A DNA stretch of 64,000 nt. Origin: Oceanobacillus sp. FSL K6-2867. GTDB taxonomy: Bacteria > Bacillota > Bacilli > Bacillales > Amphibacillaceae. The stretch is from contig NZ_CP150144.1 in NCBI RefSeq assembly GCF_037963145.1, forward strand, positions 2,356,001 to 2,420,000, written 5' to 3'. This document shows, piece by piece, positions 1 through 8,755 of the stretch (position 1 is its first letter; every line of letters starts with the position of its first letter). The notes under the pieces were generated by a model, which did no database searches, was not told the DNA's origin, and saw only the letters and a program-made list of their open reading frames with translations. Made by a program: the position numbers and the translations under genes.

Positions 1-487
1 GAAATACCTGTTATCATGGTCAACAGAACCTGAGATGCCATTGAAGCACTATAGTGATCTAGAGCCACTGGTCGTTTATGAATTTCATTCAATTGAGTGG
101 GTTTTCCGCAAAATGACAAAGGAAAAAAAGCATATTGCAATTGTACTGGATGAATATGGCGGTACGGAAGGGATCCTAACCCACGAGGATATAATTGAAG
201 CGATGATCGGTTTGGAAATTGAAGATGAAATGGACTTAGAAAACAATGCGCTTGTTGAAAAATTAACCGAAACGGAAATTATCTGTGATGGGAAAATTCC
301 ATTGTATCGGTTAAATGTAATTTTTGAAACAGACATACCGGAGGAAGAGGATGTTCTTGCTGGCTTTTTACTGAACGAGTTCAACGATTTTCCGGAAAAA
401 GGCGATGTTATTGAAAGAGAAAACCTTACCTTTAAAATTTTGGAGATCGAAAATAGAGCGATTAAATATGTTCAGATTATTAAATAA
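1..487 (+). CDS. CorC/HlyC (hemolysin C) family protein, 3' part
   Basis: The frame is open from base 2 to the stop at 485-487, so the gene begins outside the window. The visible part holds the end of a CBS pair, with the typical block IVLDEYGGTEGILTHEDI near residues 50-65, followed by a C-terminal CorC_HlyC domain ending in ENRAIKYVQII. Family members are membrane-anchored DUF21-CBS-CorC proteins linked to Mg2+/Co2+ handling. The membrane domain is not visible, so subfamily and substrate cannot be decided. Confidence 0.8.
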   Translation, partial: KYLLSWSTEPEMPLKHYSDLEPLVVYEFHSIEWVFRKMTKEKKHIAIVLDEYGGTEGILTHEDIIEAMIGLEIEDEMDLENNALVEKLTETEIICDGKIPLYRLNVIFETDIPEEEDVLAGFLLNEFNDFPEKGDVIERENLTFKILEIENRAIKYVQIIK

Positions 488-539
488 CGAAATTTGTTTG
501 TTTTATGTTTAATGCGATTTTGGGGAGGGAGTTCTTAAT

Positions 540-1028
540 ATGGAACTATATCATTTGGATTACACATCACCAATTGGAATTATCGAAATTACAGGGACAG
601 AGGAAGGGATTTATTCTATTCTCTTTGTAGAACGGGAGAGAATAGAGAACGTGGCGGGGGATGGGGTTCCAAAGGTAATGCAAGACTGTATGGAACAGCT
701 GGATGCGTATTTTAAAGGGCTGCGACAAGAGTTTTCATTTCCCTATATTATAGATGGCACGGAATTTCAAAAGTCTGTTTGGAACGCATTAACGACCATT
801 CCGTACGCTAAAACAGGTTCTTATAAGGATATTGCCGTCTCTATTGGCAATGAGAAGGCAATCCGAGCAGTTGGAAGTGCAAATGGAAGGAATAAGCTGA
901 GCATTGTTATTCCTTGCCATCGAATTATCGGCTCGAACGGGAAACTAACAGGCTATGCAGGTGGCTTATGGAGAAAGGAATGGCTGCTTGAGCATGAAAG
1001 AACTTGTTTTAACTCAGTGAATGGCTAA
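540..1028 (+). CDS. ogt: Methylated-DNA--protein-cysteine methyltransferase
   Basis: This is a suicide alkyl acceptor that removes methyl groups from O6-alkylguanine in DNA. The 162 residues match the usual short form. The C-terminal domain carries the active-site motif PCHRI (about residues 127-131), preceded by a helix-turn-helix region with AIRAVGSANGRN and followed by GYAGGLWRKEWLL. A ribosome-binding site GGGAGGGAG precedes the ATG. Lone gene with a terminator immediately after it. In a cell that makes formaldehyde, protection against alkylation is plausible, but no regulatory link is seen. Confidence 0.93.
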   Translation: MELYHLDYTSPIGIIEITGTEEGIYSILFVERERIENVAGDGVPKVMQDCMEQLDAYFKGLRQEFSFPYIIDGTEFQKSVWNALTTIPYAKTGSYKDIAVSIGNEKAIRAVGSANGRNKLSIVIPCHRIIGSNGKLTGYAGGLWRKEWLLEHERTCFNSVNG

Positions 1029-1047
1029 GGTTAGCCATTCCTTTTTT
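1019..1047 (+). terminator. Rho-independent terminator of ogt
   Basis: GAATGGCTAA and TTAGCCATTC form a stem followed by a T-run. It overlaps the last codons and stop of ogt. Confidence 0.85.
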
Positions 1048-1123
1048 GCAGTTTTATGGATGTGAAAGAAATTGTCGCAGAAATAGTATAAAGAAAAATG
1101 GAACAGCTCTAATTTCAATCGCG

Positions 1124-1169
1124 TTGACAAAAGTAGTGACAAACGATAAAATGACTGATAGTCAGTCAT
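1124..1169 (+). promoter_or_regulatory. tetR promoter with palindromic operator
   Basis: A -35 TTGACA (1124-1129) is followed at 17 nt by a -10 TAAAAT (1147-1152). A palindrome ATGACTGA-3 nt-TCAGTCAT (1151-1169) overlaps the -10 and start-point region. The same TGACTGA half-site recurs before the SMR genes at 1818, so this is the likely operator of the downstream TetR protein, giving autorepression. Confidence 0.75.
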
Positions 1170-1206
1170 GAAGAGTTGTTTATATAGCTTGTAAGGAGGC
1201 TGTTAC

Positions 1207-1785
1207 ATGGATAATAAAAAGGAAAGGATTATACATGCTGCAATTGAGGTTTTTCAGGAGAAGGGAATTGAGAAAACGAAAGTATCTGATATTGTAAAAG
1301 GTGCTGGAATTGCGCAAGGGACGTTTTATTTGTACTTTTCCTCAAAGCTTTCGGTTATGCCCGCAATAGCTGAGGTTATGGTAGAAAAAATAATAGAAGA
1401 AATGAAGGGGCATATAAATGAAAAACGTCCATTTGATAAGCAGCTTGAACAGGTTGTTGATGTTGTATTTGATATTACGAAATCCTATCGTTCCATATTC
1501 GCCATGGTATATGCGGGAATAGCTTCCAGTGAGTATTTGCAGCAATGGGAAAAGATTTATCAACCATACTACGAATGGATGGGCGCCTTTTTTAAACAAC
1601 CAAAGGCTAAAGAGGTTCTGAGAGAAGATCTATCTATTGAGCCAAGTGTAAAGCTAGTAATTGGTTTAATTGAATCTGCTGCAGAGCAAGTTTATTTATA
1701 TGATCAGATAAGTAGGGAAGAAGCTGTTGAGAAGAAACAGGAAGTAATAGAGTTTATGAGGCATGCACTATATAAAAAATCATGA
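1207..1785 (+). CDS. TetR family transcriptional repressor
   Basis: A 192-residue one-domain repressor. Residues 5-50 form a TetR_N helix-turn-helix (AAIEVFQEKGIEKTKVSDIV, then GTFYLYFSSK). The rest is the all-helical ligand-binding domain. A good ribosome-binding site (AAGGAGG) lies 8 nt before the ATG. Two copies of a TGACTGA palindrome flank the gene, one over its own promoter and one upstream of the SMR pair, so it probably controls the multidrug pair behind it and itself. The inducer is unknown; cationic drugs or toxic guanidinium or amine compounds would fit the SMR partners. Confidence 0.85.
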   Translation: MDNKKERIIHAAIEVFQEKGIEKTKVSDIVKGAGIAQGTFYLYFSSKLSVMPAIAEVMVEKIIEEMKGHINEKRPFDKQLEQVVDVVFDITKSYRSIFAMVYAGIASSEYLQQWEKIYQPYYEWMGAFFKQPKAKEVLREDLSIEPSVKLVIGLIESAAEQVYLYDQISREEAVEKKQEVIEFMRHALYKKS

Positions 1786-1812
1786 AAACCTAAGATTTAA
1801 GGTTTTCGTATT
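1784..1812 (+). terminator. Hairpin after tetR
   Basis: GAAAACCT and AGGTTTTC pair across a short loop directly at the tetR stop. The T-tract is weak, so it may act as a partial terminator. Confidence 0.5.
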
Positions 1813-1817
1813 TAATA

Positions 1818-1832
1818 ATGACTGACAGTCAT
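1818..1832 (+). promoter_or_regulatory. Second TetR operator, upstream of the SMR pair
   Basis: ATGACTG-A-CAGTCAT is a perfect 7-bp-arm palindrome sharing its half-sites with the operator at 1151-1169. It lies 35 nt before the first SMR start codon. Confidence 0.7.
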
Positions 1833-1866
1833 TCATTTATATGTTTATTATTTATTTGGAGGTTTT

Positions 1867-2217
1867 ATGATGAATAAAGCATGGATTTATGTCGTGCTGA
1901 CAAGCTTGTTTGAACTAATTTGGATTTATGGTTTTAATACAGCTGCAGAATGGTGGCATTGGGCACTTATCATTACTGCTATTTTATTAGATTTGCATTT
2001 CTTATCCAAAGCATGTGAAGGGCTGCCAACTGGTACGGTATATGCAATATTCGCTGCTGCTGGAACAGTAGGAACTGCACTTATGGATGTCTATCTATTT
2101 GGTGGAAGTCTAAGCTTCGGTAAATTAGCTTTTATGGCATTACTTGTTGCAGGTGTCATTGGATTAAAATTGTTTGATAGTCCGTTAACTACAGAAAAAA
2201 AGGGGGAAGCTAGCTGA
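1867..2217 (+). CDS. Small multidrug resistance (SMR) protein, subunit 1
   Basis: A 116-residue protein with four predicted membrane segments. The SMR signature Glu is visible in helix 1 (TSLFELIWIYGF). Members work as dual-topology or paired dimers exchanging protons for cationic drugs or guanidinium. Its stop overlaps the start of the second SMR gene (TGATG), so the two are translationally coupled, as in YkkCD/EbrAB-type pairs. Two ATG codons occur in a row; GGAGG precedes them. It differs from Bacillus ykkCD in having a TetR repressor rather than an evident riboswitch upstream. Confidence 0.85.
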   Translation: MMNKAWIYVVLTSLFELIWIYGFNTAAEWWHWALIITAILLDLHFLSKACEGLPTGTVYAIFAAAGTVGTALMDVYLFGGSLSFGKLAFMALLVAGVIGLKLFDSPLTTEKKGEAS

Positions 2218-2531
2218 TGGGCTGGTTATTGATAGCTGGAGCAGCTGTATTTGAGATGATAGGTGTGTTGGGCTTGCGATTATACAGTGAAAAGAAACGA
2301 TTCCGTAATGGTTTTATTTATTTAGGCGGATTGGGTATGAGTCTTATGCTGTTGTATGCATCTTTTGAGTATTTACTTGTGAGTGTAGCCTACTCCGTTT
2401 TTATAGGGATTGGAACTGCTGGTGCTGTTTTATTGAATATGCTGTTTTTTGGAGAATCAAAAAGCATACCACGGATTATCAGCTTAATTGCTATTGTAAT
2501 TGGTGTTACGGGTTTAAAAGCATTGTCTTGA
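2217..2531 (+). CDS. Small multidrug resistance (SMR) protein, subunit 2
   Basis: A 104-residue four-helix membrane protein and partner of the preceding SMR subunit. The helix-1 Glu is in AAVFEMIGVLGLRLY. The heterodimer would export a cationic substrate by proton antiport. Start and stop of the two genes overlap, so production is probably stoichiometric. Substrate unknown. Confidence 0.85.
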   Translation: MGWLLIAGAAVFEMIGVLGLRLYSEKKRFRNGFIYLGGLGMSLMLLYASFEYLLVSVAYSVFIGIGTAGAVLLNMLFFGESKSIPRIISLIAIVIGVTGLKALS

Positions 2532-2703
2532 TCAGAATAAAATAAACTGTTTGTCTCTTTTTATTCCCAAAAACTGCTTATAAACAAAGTGATCAGACGA
2601 ATATTACTAAAATACACAAAGAATGAAGTATATTCTTTCGCAGCTCTTTCCATTTTGCAGTATAATTAAGAAAGAATATTTTTGAGGATGGAGGTGTAGG
2701 TAA

Positions 2704-3627
2704 ATGAAGTCAATAATGGTTGAGCAATTAGTACGTGAGTTTTCATTGGAGGTGCTGGCTGGGGAAGGTGAACTGGATCGGTCTATTACTAGGTTACGAA
2801 CCCACCGTCCGGGTCTGGAATTTATCGGTTACTTTGACTTTTTTCCAATGGAACGGGTTCAAATCCTCGGCCAAAAGGAGATTACATATTTACACCAGCT
2901 AAGTGATTCAGAACGGCAATTGCGGATCGGGAATGTGGTTAACTACCATCCACCATGTTTTATCGTTACCGCTGGACAGGAAGGGTTGACCTACTTAAAG
3001 CAATATTGCACGAAAGAAAAAATACCATTATTACGAACACATGAAACTACGACAGATTTCATTGCCAAAATGGATGCTTACTTGACCAAGTCATTGGCTC
3101 CAGAAATTGCCTTGCACGGTGTTTGCCTAAACGTGTTTGGGATTGGAATTTTGCTGCGCGGTGAATCTGGTGTTGGAAAAAGTGAGACAGCACATACACT
3201 TATTGGTAGAGGGCATCGGCTGGTCGCAGATGATATTGTGGTATTAAAAAAGCTTAGCCATAAGACAATCCTTGGTACGCATGACGAGAACAACAAAGAA
3301 TTTCTTGCGTTAAGAAGTGTGGGCTTATTAAATGTTGTTCGTGTGTACGGAAGAAAATCCTTTCAAGAAGAAACAAGGATTGCTTTAGATATCGAACTAA
3401 CGAAATGGAAGGAAAATGCGCTTAATAATGAGCTGGAGCTGGAAACGAGATTTACTGATTATATGGGTGTGCCAATTCCGCATATTCAAATTCAGCTTCA
3501 GCCCGGGAGAGATGTAGCTGGATTAATCGAGGCAGCTGCAAATAATTGGTATTTGAAGCAGCAAGGCTATAGTGCTGCAGAGGATTTTATGAATCGGATT
3601 GAGAATGATAATGGGAATAATCGCTAG
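2704..3627 (+). CDS. hprK: HPr kinase/phosphorylase-like protein (divergent paralogue)
   Basis: Bifunctional HprK phosphorylates HPr on Ser46 and reverses this, setting carbon catabolite repression. At 307 residues it has full length. The N-terminal domain includes RPGLEFIGYFDFFPMERVQILG. Walker A is GESGVGKSE (about 153-161) and the catalytic Asp pair follows in RLVADDIVVL. The family signature normally reads LEIRGLGIINV; here it is LALRSVGLLNV, losing the acidic residue and the glycine after Arg. It also stands alone, not in the usual hprK-lgt operon. I therefore read it as a second, divergent copy whose phosphorylase balance may differ. Confidence 0.8.
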   Translation: MKSIMVEQLVREFSLEVLAGEGELDRSITRLRTHRPGLEFIGYFDFFPMERVQILGQKEITYLHQLSDSERQLRIGNVVNYHPPCFIVTAGQEGLTYLKQYCTKEKIPLLRTHETTTDFIAKMDAYLTKSLAPEIALHGVCLNVFGIGILLRGESGVGKSETAHTLIGRGHRLVADDIVVLKKLSHKTILGTHDENNKEFLALRSVGLLNVVRVYGRKSFQEETRIALDIELTKWKENALNNELELETRFTDYMGVPIPHIQIQLQPGRDVAGLIEAAANNWYLKQQGYSAAEDFMNRIENDNGNNR

Positions 3628-3663
3628 GGAGCATTGCGTAATTAGTGATGCTTCAGATATTTA

Positions 3664-3700
3664 AAACACAGGATCCATAGTTTGGTCCTGTGTTTTTTTT
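3664..3700 (+). terminator. Terminator after hprK
   Basis: ACACAGGA pairs with TCCTGTGT and is followed by eight T. It lies between convergent hprK and the terC-like gene. Confidence 0.85.
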
Positions 3701-3702
3701 AT

Positions 3703-4359
3703 CTACGTAATTAAATTCTGTTTTCGCTTAAGACCGCCAATGATCAGTGTGAGTAACGTAATTCCGATTAAAAGGAGAAATTCTGACTGACCATGTAATT
3801 CCAGGAAATTACTAACCCGCCTTTCCTTTAGCATCATTTTGCCTGCAGTCCAGGCAAGCAGTGCAGCGCCCATATAAATGATGACCGGGTATTTCTGTAT
3901 CAGTTTTAAAATAAATTCACTTGCGGTCAGGATTATTGGAATACTAAGGATAATACCTGCAATGACAAGGATTAGATCGCTGTCGGCAACCGCGGCAACA
4001 GCTAGTACATTATCCAGGCTCATAATAACGTCGGCAAAGATAATGATTGTCACGGCCTCTCTTAATGATTCACCACTTTTTATCTGATCATTTTCGTGCT
4101 TGTCTACTAGTAATTTATAGGCCACATATAAAAGCAATATGCCGCCAATCAATTGAATAAAAGGCAATTGCAGGAGATTAATCATTAGAAAAACAAATAA
4201 AATTCTTAGTGCAATTGCGCCGAATGTCCCCCATCTAATAGATCTTTTTTGTAAATGCGCTGGCAAATTCCTGCTTGCCATCGCAATTACGATCGCATTA
4301 TCGCCGCTCAGTAAAATATTAATAAGCAGAATTTTCAACATTGGCTCCAGCAGTTCCAA
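3703..4359 (-). CDS. TerC/YjbE-family integral membrane protein
   Basis: A 218-residue protein with about seven hydrophobic segments. The TerC family acidic motifs are present: LLSGDNAIVIAMASRNL near the N-terminus and FADVIMSLDNVLAVAAVA in the middle. Family members are linked to Mn2+ efflux and to metal loading of secreted proteins. Monocistronic. I looked for a yybP-ykoY manganese riboswitch upstream and found no convincing core. Confidence 0.85.
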   Translation of the reverse strand: MELLEPMLKILLINILLSGDNAIVIAMASRNLPAHLQKRSIRWGTFGAIALRILFVFLMINLLQLPFIQLIGGILLLYVAYKLLVDKHENDQIKSGESLREAVTIIIFADVIMSLDNVLAVAAVADSDLILVIAGIILSIPIILTASEFILKLIQKYPVIIYMGAALLAWTAGKMMLKERRVSNFLELHGQSEFLLLIGITLLTLIIGGLKRKQNLIT

Positions 4360-4735
4360 AAAATAAATCCCCCTTACTTATCTTTGTTCTGGCTGTTCAA
4401 CAGGCTTGTCCAGCTAACTGATAATCCGCCCTAAAACCTCATGAACCATTAAGATATGCCGAAACATTAACAATTTTCAACGTTAAACGCTTATACCGTC
4501 TCATCATTATCTTTATGATAAATAAAGTGCTTAAAGAACTGTTATTTATTATGCCGTAAATAGAGATACTAGTTAAAGGGAAGTTAATGGCTTGAATAAG
4601 TAAGGTTGTCTAGGTTTGCAGACCTGTTTTGTGAATCTGCTAGGGATAAAGTAGCTTTTTAGTGAAGAAGGCTATTCTAGTTCGTTTTTTACTGTATAAT
4701 TAAAATATTCAAAAATAAAGGATGTGGATGAATTG
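4360..4735 (+). other. Intergenic region between divergent terC-like and dac genes
   Basis: No gene is seen. A -10 TATAAT lies at 4695-4700 ahead of the carboxypeptidase gene. An AAAGGA ribosome-binding site at 4717-4722 suits a TTG start at 4733 or an ATG at 4736. Confidence 0.5.
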
Positions 4736-6271
4736 ATGAAGTCAAAAGCCTTTAGGAGAAGGTTGTTGCTTTTCTTTTTGATTGTAATTGTTGCTATGGT
4801 TCCATTTTTAAATCAAGAAAAGCCTTTGTTTATACAAGCATCCGATGAGCGAACAGAAACGCGGTATGACGAGGACATGTCCTTAACGGAAAAAATGGAA
4901 GTAATCTTAGCAAATGAACGTTTGGATGGAGCAGTTACGGGGATTACAGTGAGACATGCTGCCACAGGGGAAATATTATTTGCTGAGAATGGAGATATTC
5001 GCCTTCATCCGGCATCCAACATGAAGCTGCTTACTGCCGCTGCTGCATTGGAAACGCTGGGAGCGGATTATCAATTTCGAACAGAGGTGTTAACAGATGG
5101 CAGGCGGACGGGAGCAGTTCTGAAAGGCAATTTGTACTTGAAAGGGAAAGGGGATCCAACATTGCTGAAAGCGGATTTGGATCAATTTGCGAAGGATTTA
5201 AAAGCGCAAGGAATTCGCAATATAAAAGGTAATTTAGTTGGGGATGATTCATGGTATGATGATGTTCGACTATCACAGGATTTAAATTGGTCGGACGAGC
5301 CTTTTTATACGGGAGCTCAAGTCTCTGCATTAACGCTTTCTCCAAATGAAGATTATGATGCAGGTACCGTGATTGTTGAGGTTACTCCAGCCAAGAAAGC
5401 GAAAGGGAAAGCATCGGTGAACGTAAGTCCGAAAAACGACTATGTAAAAATAGTAAATCGTACGAAGATGGTGTCAGCTGGAGAACCAAAGCAGATTAAA
5501 ATTGAACGTGAGCATGGGTCGAATCGCATTATCGTGGAAGGAAACATGCCTGTAGACGGAACACTGTCACGTTCTTGGGCAGCGGTTTGGGAACCTACTG
5601 GGTATGCGTTAGAGGTGTTTCGTTCTGCTTTAAATGAACAAGGAATCAAATTTATTGGCAAATCGAAGGAGAAGTTTGAAGCGGCCCCTAAGAATGCCCA
5701 AGTACTTGCGGCAAAGGATTCAATGCCGCTTTCTGAATTGCTTATTCCATTTATGAAATTAAGTAATAATGGCCATGGCGAAGTTTTAACAAAAGAGATG
5801 GGCAAGGTTGTACATGGAGAAGGCAGCTGGGATAAGGGGCTTGAGGTGATGGAGGATGTGGCTGCAGAACTTGGCGTGAACCAAGATACAATTTTACTTC
5901 GTGACGGTTCGGGAATGTCACATAAAAACCTCATCCCATCAAATGATTTAACAGAGCTCTTGTTCATGGCTCGGGATAAAAGCTGGTTTCCGGCATTTTA
6001 CGATTCCCTTCCAGTCGCAGGGATATCCGAAAGGCTCGTTGGTGGTACATTGCGCAATCGAATGACGACAGAACCTGCCAAAGGAAATGTAACAGCAAAA
6101 ACTGGCTCAATAACAGGTGTGTCCACATTATCTGGTTACGTAACTAGTATGGACGGGGAAGAACTGATTTTTTCCATTTTGATTAATAACTACTTAGGTT
6201 CGAGTGGAAATATGCAAGCGATCGAGAATGAGATTGCGACGATGCTTGCTGAACATGAACTTCAGGAATAA
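4736..6271 (+). CDS. D-alanyl-D-alanine carboxypeptidase/endopeptidase (PBP4 type, peptidase S13)
   Basis: A peptidoglycan-trimming low-molecular-weight penicillin-binding protein. A transmembrane/signal segment (FRRRLLLFFLIVIVAMVPFL) is followed by the catalytic SxxK box SNMK (in HPASNMKLLTAAAALE), the SxN box SNNGHGE and the KTGS box (TAKTGSITGVSTLSGY). The large insertion between SxxK and SxN is typical of family S13. About 511 residues, in line with DacC-type proteins. The start is uncertain: GTG 4724 lies too close to the ribosome-binding site, and ATG 4736 or TTG 4733 fit better. Confidence 0.9.
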   Translation: MKSKAFRRRLLLFFLIVIVAMVPFLNQEKPLFIQASDERTETRYDEDMSLTEKMEVILANERLDGAVTGITVRHAATGEILFAENGDIRLHPASNMKLLTAAAALETLGADYQFRTEVLTDGRRTGAVLKGNLYLKGKGDPTLLKADLDQFAKDLKAQGIRNIKGNLVGDDSWYDDVRLSQDLNWSDEPFYTGAQVSALTLSPNEDYDAGTVIVEVTPAKKAKGKASVNVSPKNDYVKIVNRTKMVSAGEPKQIKIEREHGSNRIIVEGNMPVDGTLSRSWAAVWEPTGYALEVFRSALNEQGIKFIGKSKEKFEAAPKNAQVLAAKDSMPLSELLIPFMKLSNNGHGEVLTKEMGKVVHGEGSWDKGLEVMEDVAAELGVNQDTILLRDGSGMSHKNLIPSNDLTELLFMARDKSWFPAFYDSLPVAGISERLVGGTLRNRMTTEPAKGNVTAKTGSITGVSTLSGYVTSMDGEELIFSILINNYLGSSGNMQAIENEIATMLAEHELQE

Positions 6272-6276
6272 TATAT

Positions 6277-6318
6277 AAAGTCTGTTCCACGCAATCTTAG
6301 AGGAACAGACTTTATTAT
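6277..6318 (+). terminator. Terminator after the S13 carboxypeptidase gene
   Basis: AAAGTCTGTTCC pairs with GGAACAGACTTT and is followed by a T-rich tail. Confidence 0.85.
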
Positions 6319-6375
6319 TCTTAGCTATTAAATGCTTTTGATCTTCTTTTTCATCCGCTCCCTGGCAGAAAGACC

Positions 6376-6620
6376 TTAAGGATTTACCGGGATATGCTTC
6401 ATTGCTTTCCCAAGTCCATATGCTGGCATATCTCTGTAAATAGATTCAAAATTCGTTTCCATTACTTCATATGTTTCATGATAAACGCCGACTGCTTGAT
6501 TATTTTTAACCTTATTATTGAAATCCTTCCATACTTTTAGATGTTTCTCTCTTTTGCGTAAGCTAGTAAATCTTCAGTTGAACGCCAGTATAATATTTCG
6601 ACAATGGTATGCCGGGATCG
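6376..6620 (-). pseudogene. Truncated, frameshifted DUF4188-type monooxygenase-like gene
   Basis: Reading the minus strand gives VEILYWRSTEDLLAYAK, then after a shift of frame around 6550 gives HLKVWKDFNNKV, then VGVYHETYEV and SIYRDMPAYGLGKA, ending at a stop near 6376. The order of blocks (YWRS, then FN, then HETY, then MP.GLGKA) resembles DUF4188/ABM-fold proteins. The 5' part is missing, so this is a remnant. It sits between two intact genes and is probably not expressed. Confidence 0.6.
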
Positions 6621-6649
6621 GAACTATATTACCTGCGAAACAAATCATA

Positions 6650-6685
6650 AAAAACCCTTCACTGCGTATGCAATGAAGGGTTTAA
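6650..6685 (-). terminator. Terminator of the NCS1 permease gene
   Basis: AAACCCTTC pairs with GAAGGGTTT. On the minus strand a T-run follows, just after the permease stop. Confidence 0.8.
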
Positions 6686-6689
6686 TAAG

Positions 6690-8090
6690 TTACGCAATAT
6701 AATCCCGGCGGTCGACCCGAGTATTTTCTTGTTTAATATAATAGCGACCTTTCGTGGTAATTGCGATTACTACCGTTAAAATAGCGGCGAGAATCGCGGC
6801 GAAAAATGCAGCTGTGCTTTGCAGGAACGTACCTAAGTAGCCTAAGGCAGCGATTGTCCCTAAACCACTTGCAATAATCAATGATCCTACACCAACAGGA
6901 TTCCATTTATGCAAGTTCTCTTGTCTTGCCTCATAGTAGCCTGGGCCAATTTTCAAGATGCGCTTTACAATAACGGCATCTGTAACTAAAATAGCAGCCC
7001 ACGTTAAGAGGAAGACACCTTGGAAGGTCATTACTGCTTCAAGATGATTCACAATGCCCCCAAGCATTAATACCATGGAAGCTATGCCGGTTACAACAAC
7101 CCAGAAACGGCGACCTGGCGTAAATCTGAAAATGTTTTCAAAGAAATTTGAAAGCGACAAGGATCCACTATATATGTTCGTAATGTTAATTCGTACTTGT
7201 GTAAGTATCGTGAATAAAGCACCCCAAATACCAAGTAGCAATACGATATAAACACCTGGATTAGGTTCACCTAGACGAACACCAAACCAGATCCCAAGTC
7301 CGCCCATTACTCCAAAACAAAAAATCTGAGGGATAAATCCGATGGCAAATATTCCGAGTTTCATATCTTTAGGCTTCAAGAAACGTGCATAATCAGAAGC
7401 AAGTAATGGGGTTAGTCCCATAATACCGTGTTGCATGCCGATACATAGTAATAATGCTGTTCCACCAACTTGAACGCCCTCAGGCATATAAGACCAGAAA
7501 GTTCCTTCGTACAAGGAAGGTGTACGTGCAGCCATTACAATTGCTGCTGCAAGAAAAATAAAGAAAATTGGCAGTGACCATTTTTGCAGCTTGTCTAATT
7601 GCTTGATTCCAAACCAGTTTAAGGGGATAACAATGGAACCAAAGACTACGATTAATACCCACTCTGGGATAGCAGGCAAGAATGCGTGGACTGCAGCGAC
7701 TAAAATCATGCCTTCTAGTGCGCAGTACATAATAAAATTAGTGGCGTAAATTAATGAGGTTAAAGAGGCGCCGATATAGCCAAACCCACCACCTCTGGAT
7801 AGTAAATTTACGTTCATTCCCGATTTAGCGGATAAATATGCAATGAACGTTCCCAAAATTCCAGCGACAATGATTGCATAAATTGCGGATATAATTGCGT
7901 TAACTGCACCAAATTGAAGTGCCATGACACTTCCCATTTGGAAATAGAAGATTGCTGTTGCAATCCCAAAGGTGATATTTGTAATACTTAACCATCCCAT
8001 ATTCCTTTTCTCACGAGGTACTCGATCTAATGAGTAATCATCACTTTTATTATCCTCGACTTTGTGATCTGTAATATTAACAGATCTCAT
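6690..8090 (-). CDS. NCS1-family (cytosine/purine/allantoin-type) permease 1
   Basis: About 466 residues with roughly twelve membrane spans. The NCS1 hallmark region NMGWLSITNITFGIATAIF lies near the N-terminus. Known family members import nucleobases, hydantoins, allantoin or thiamine with H+ or Na+. A close paralogue lies at 30896-32284 inside the RuMP region; the two share long identical stretches such as FYFQMGSVMALQFGA. The paralogue reads SRSGFGFIG where this one reads SRGGGFGYIG, one residue longer in a conserved substrate-site loop. The start is set at MRSVNI because the first in-frame ATG overlaps the ribosome-binding site. Substrate unknown; placement near an amine oxidase hints at a nitrogenous substrate. 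Confidence 0.8.
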   Translation of the reverse strand: MRSVNITDHKVEDNKSDDYSLDRVPREKRNMGWLSITNITFGIATAIFYFQMGSVMALQFGAVNAIISAIYAIIVAGILGTFIAYLSAKSGMNVNLLSRGGGFGYIGASLTSLIYATNFIMYCALEGMILVAAVHAFLPAIPEWVLIVVFGSIVIPLNWFGIKQLDKLQKWSLPIFFIFLAAAIVMAARTPSLYEGTFWSYMPEGVQVGGTALLLCIGMQHGIMGLTPLLASDYARFLKPKDMKLGIFAIGFIPQIFCFGVMGGLGIWFGVRLGEPNPGVYIVLLLGIWGALFTILTQVRINITNIYSGSLSLSNFFENIFRFTPGRRFWVVVTGIASMVLMLGGIVNHLEAVMTFQGVFLLTWAAILVTDAVIVKRILKIGPGYYEARQENLHKWNPVGVGSLIIASGLGTIAALGYLGTFLQSTAAFFAAILAAILTVVIAITTKGRYYIKQENTRVDRRDYIA

Positions 8091-8430
8091 ACATATCATC
8101 TCCTTTTCTATTTGTGAATTATTTCACAAATTGTATTCGTAAAATTAGAGCCTTGTATAAAAAACAGCCATAAATGATTATAACATTTTTCAACCAAAAA
8201 AGCAAAATTCCCGGACGTATCGTGCGCCAATATAGAAAAATGGCATTAAAATACGTCTTTTAAATTTAAAAAACCTAACTTTTTTAGAAAAATATTATGG
8301 ATAAACGGAAATTAGTAAAATTATGCTATATTGTAATATAGTAAAAATGAATGCTTATTTGATTGGGAGAGCGCAGGGGATTGCGTTTTGACAATGGGGC
8401 TTAACAAGCTCTGGAATAAAAATTGAATCT
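8091..8430. other. Intergenic region upstream of NCS1 permease 1
   Basis: An AT-rich stretch with no open frame worth calling. It should hold the permease promoter. No formaldehyde-regulon core (AAAGT-4 nt-ACTTT) is seen here. Confidence 0.4.
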
Positions 8431-8461
8431 AAAAAAGACGATGGATCTAATCTCCATCGCC
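8431..8461 (-). terminator. Terminator of the DUF2653 gene
   Basis: CGATGGA and TCCATCG form a stem; on the minus strand it is followed by TTTTTT. Confidence 0.85.
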
Positions 8462-8467
8462 TTACTT

Positions 8468-8755
8468 CTATCGAATCCTTGCAATAATCCCAGCTTCATC
8501 ATCAAGTTCCAGCTTAATGCCGGCAAATGGATCCTCGTTTAAAAACTCATCAAGCCATAGACGTAATGCTTCGATGATATTTCCTGTAACCAAAACCTGC
8601 TTCCGCCCAGTGACGAATGCTTCAGCAGAAAAGCCTGTATCATCGTCATACATCAGTTCGACTTCCACTTCCTCGGGCTTCACCTGCTTTTTACGAGCAG
8701 TATACACACAGATTGCATTAATAATATCTTGTTCTGAAAGAATTAGCTTCTCCAT
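8468..8755 (-). CDS. DUF2653 (YxcD-like) family protein
   Basis: A 95-residue acidic cytoplasmic protein (ILSEQDIINAICVYTARKKQ at the start, LELDDEAGIIARIR at the end), resembling Bacillus YxcD. Its start overlaps the end of the upstream membrane protein gene by 13 nt, so the two form one translationally coupled unit. Function unknown; nothing in the sequence suggests an active site. Confidence 0.7.
   Translation of the reverse strand: MEKLILSEQDIINAICVYTARKKQVKPEEVEVELMYDDDTGFSAEAFVTGRKQVLVTGNIIEALRLWLDEFLNEDPFAGIKLELDDEAGIIARIR

Noticed and set aside
4360..4723. Possible manganese (yybP-ykoY) riboswitch before the TerC-like gene
   Set aside because: TerC genes often have one, but I could not find the conserved core loops in the minus strand here.
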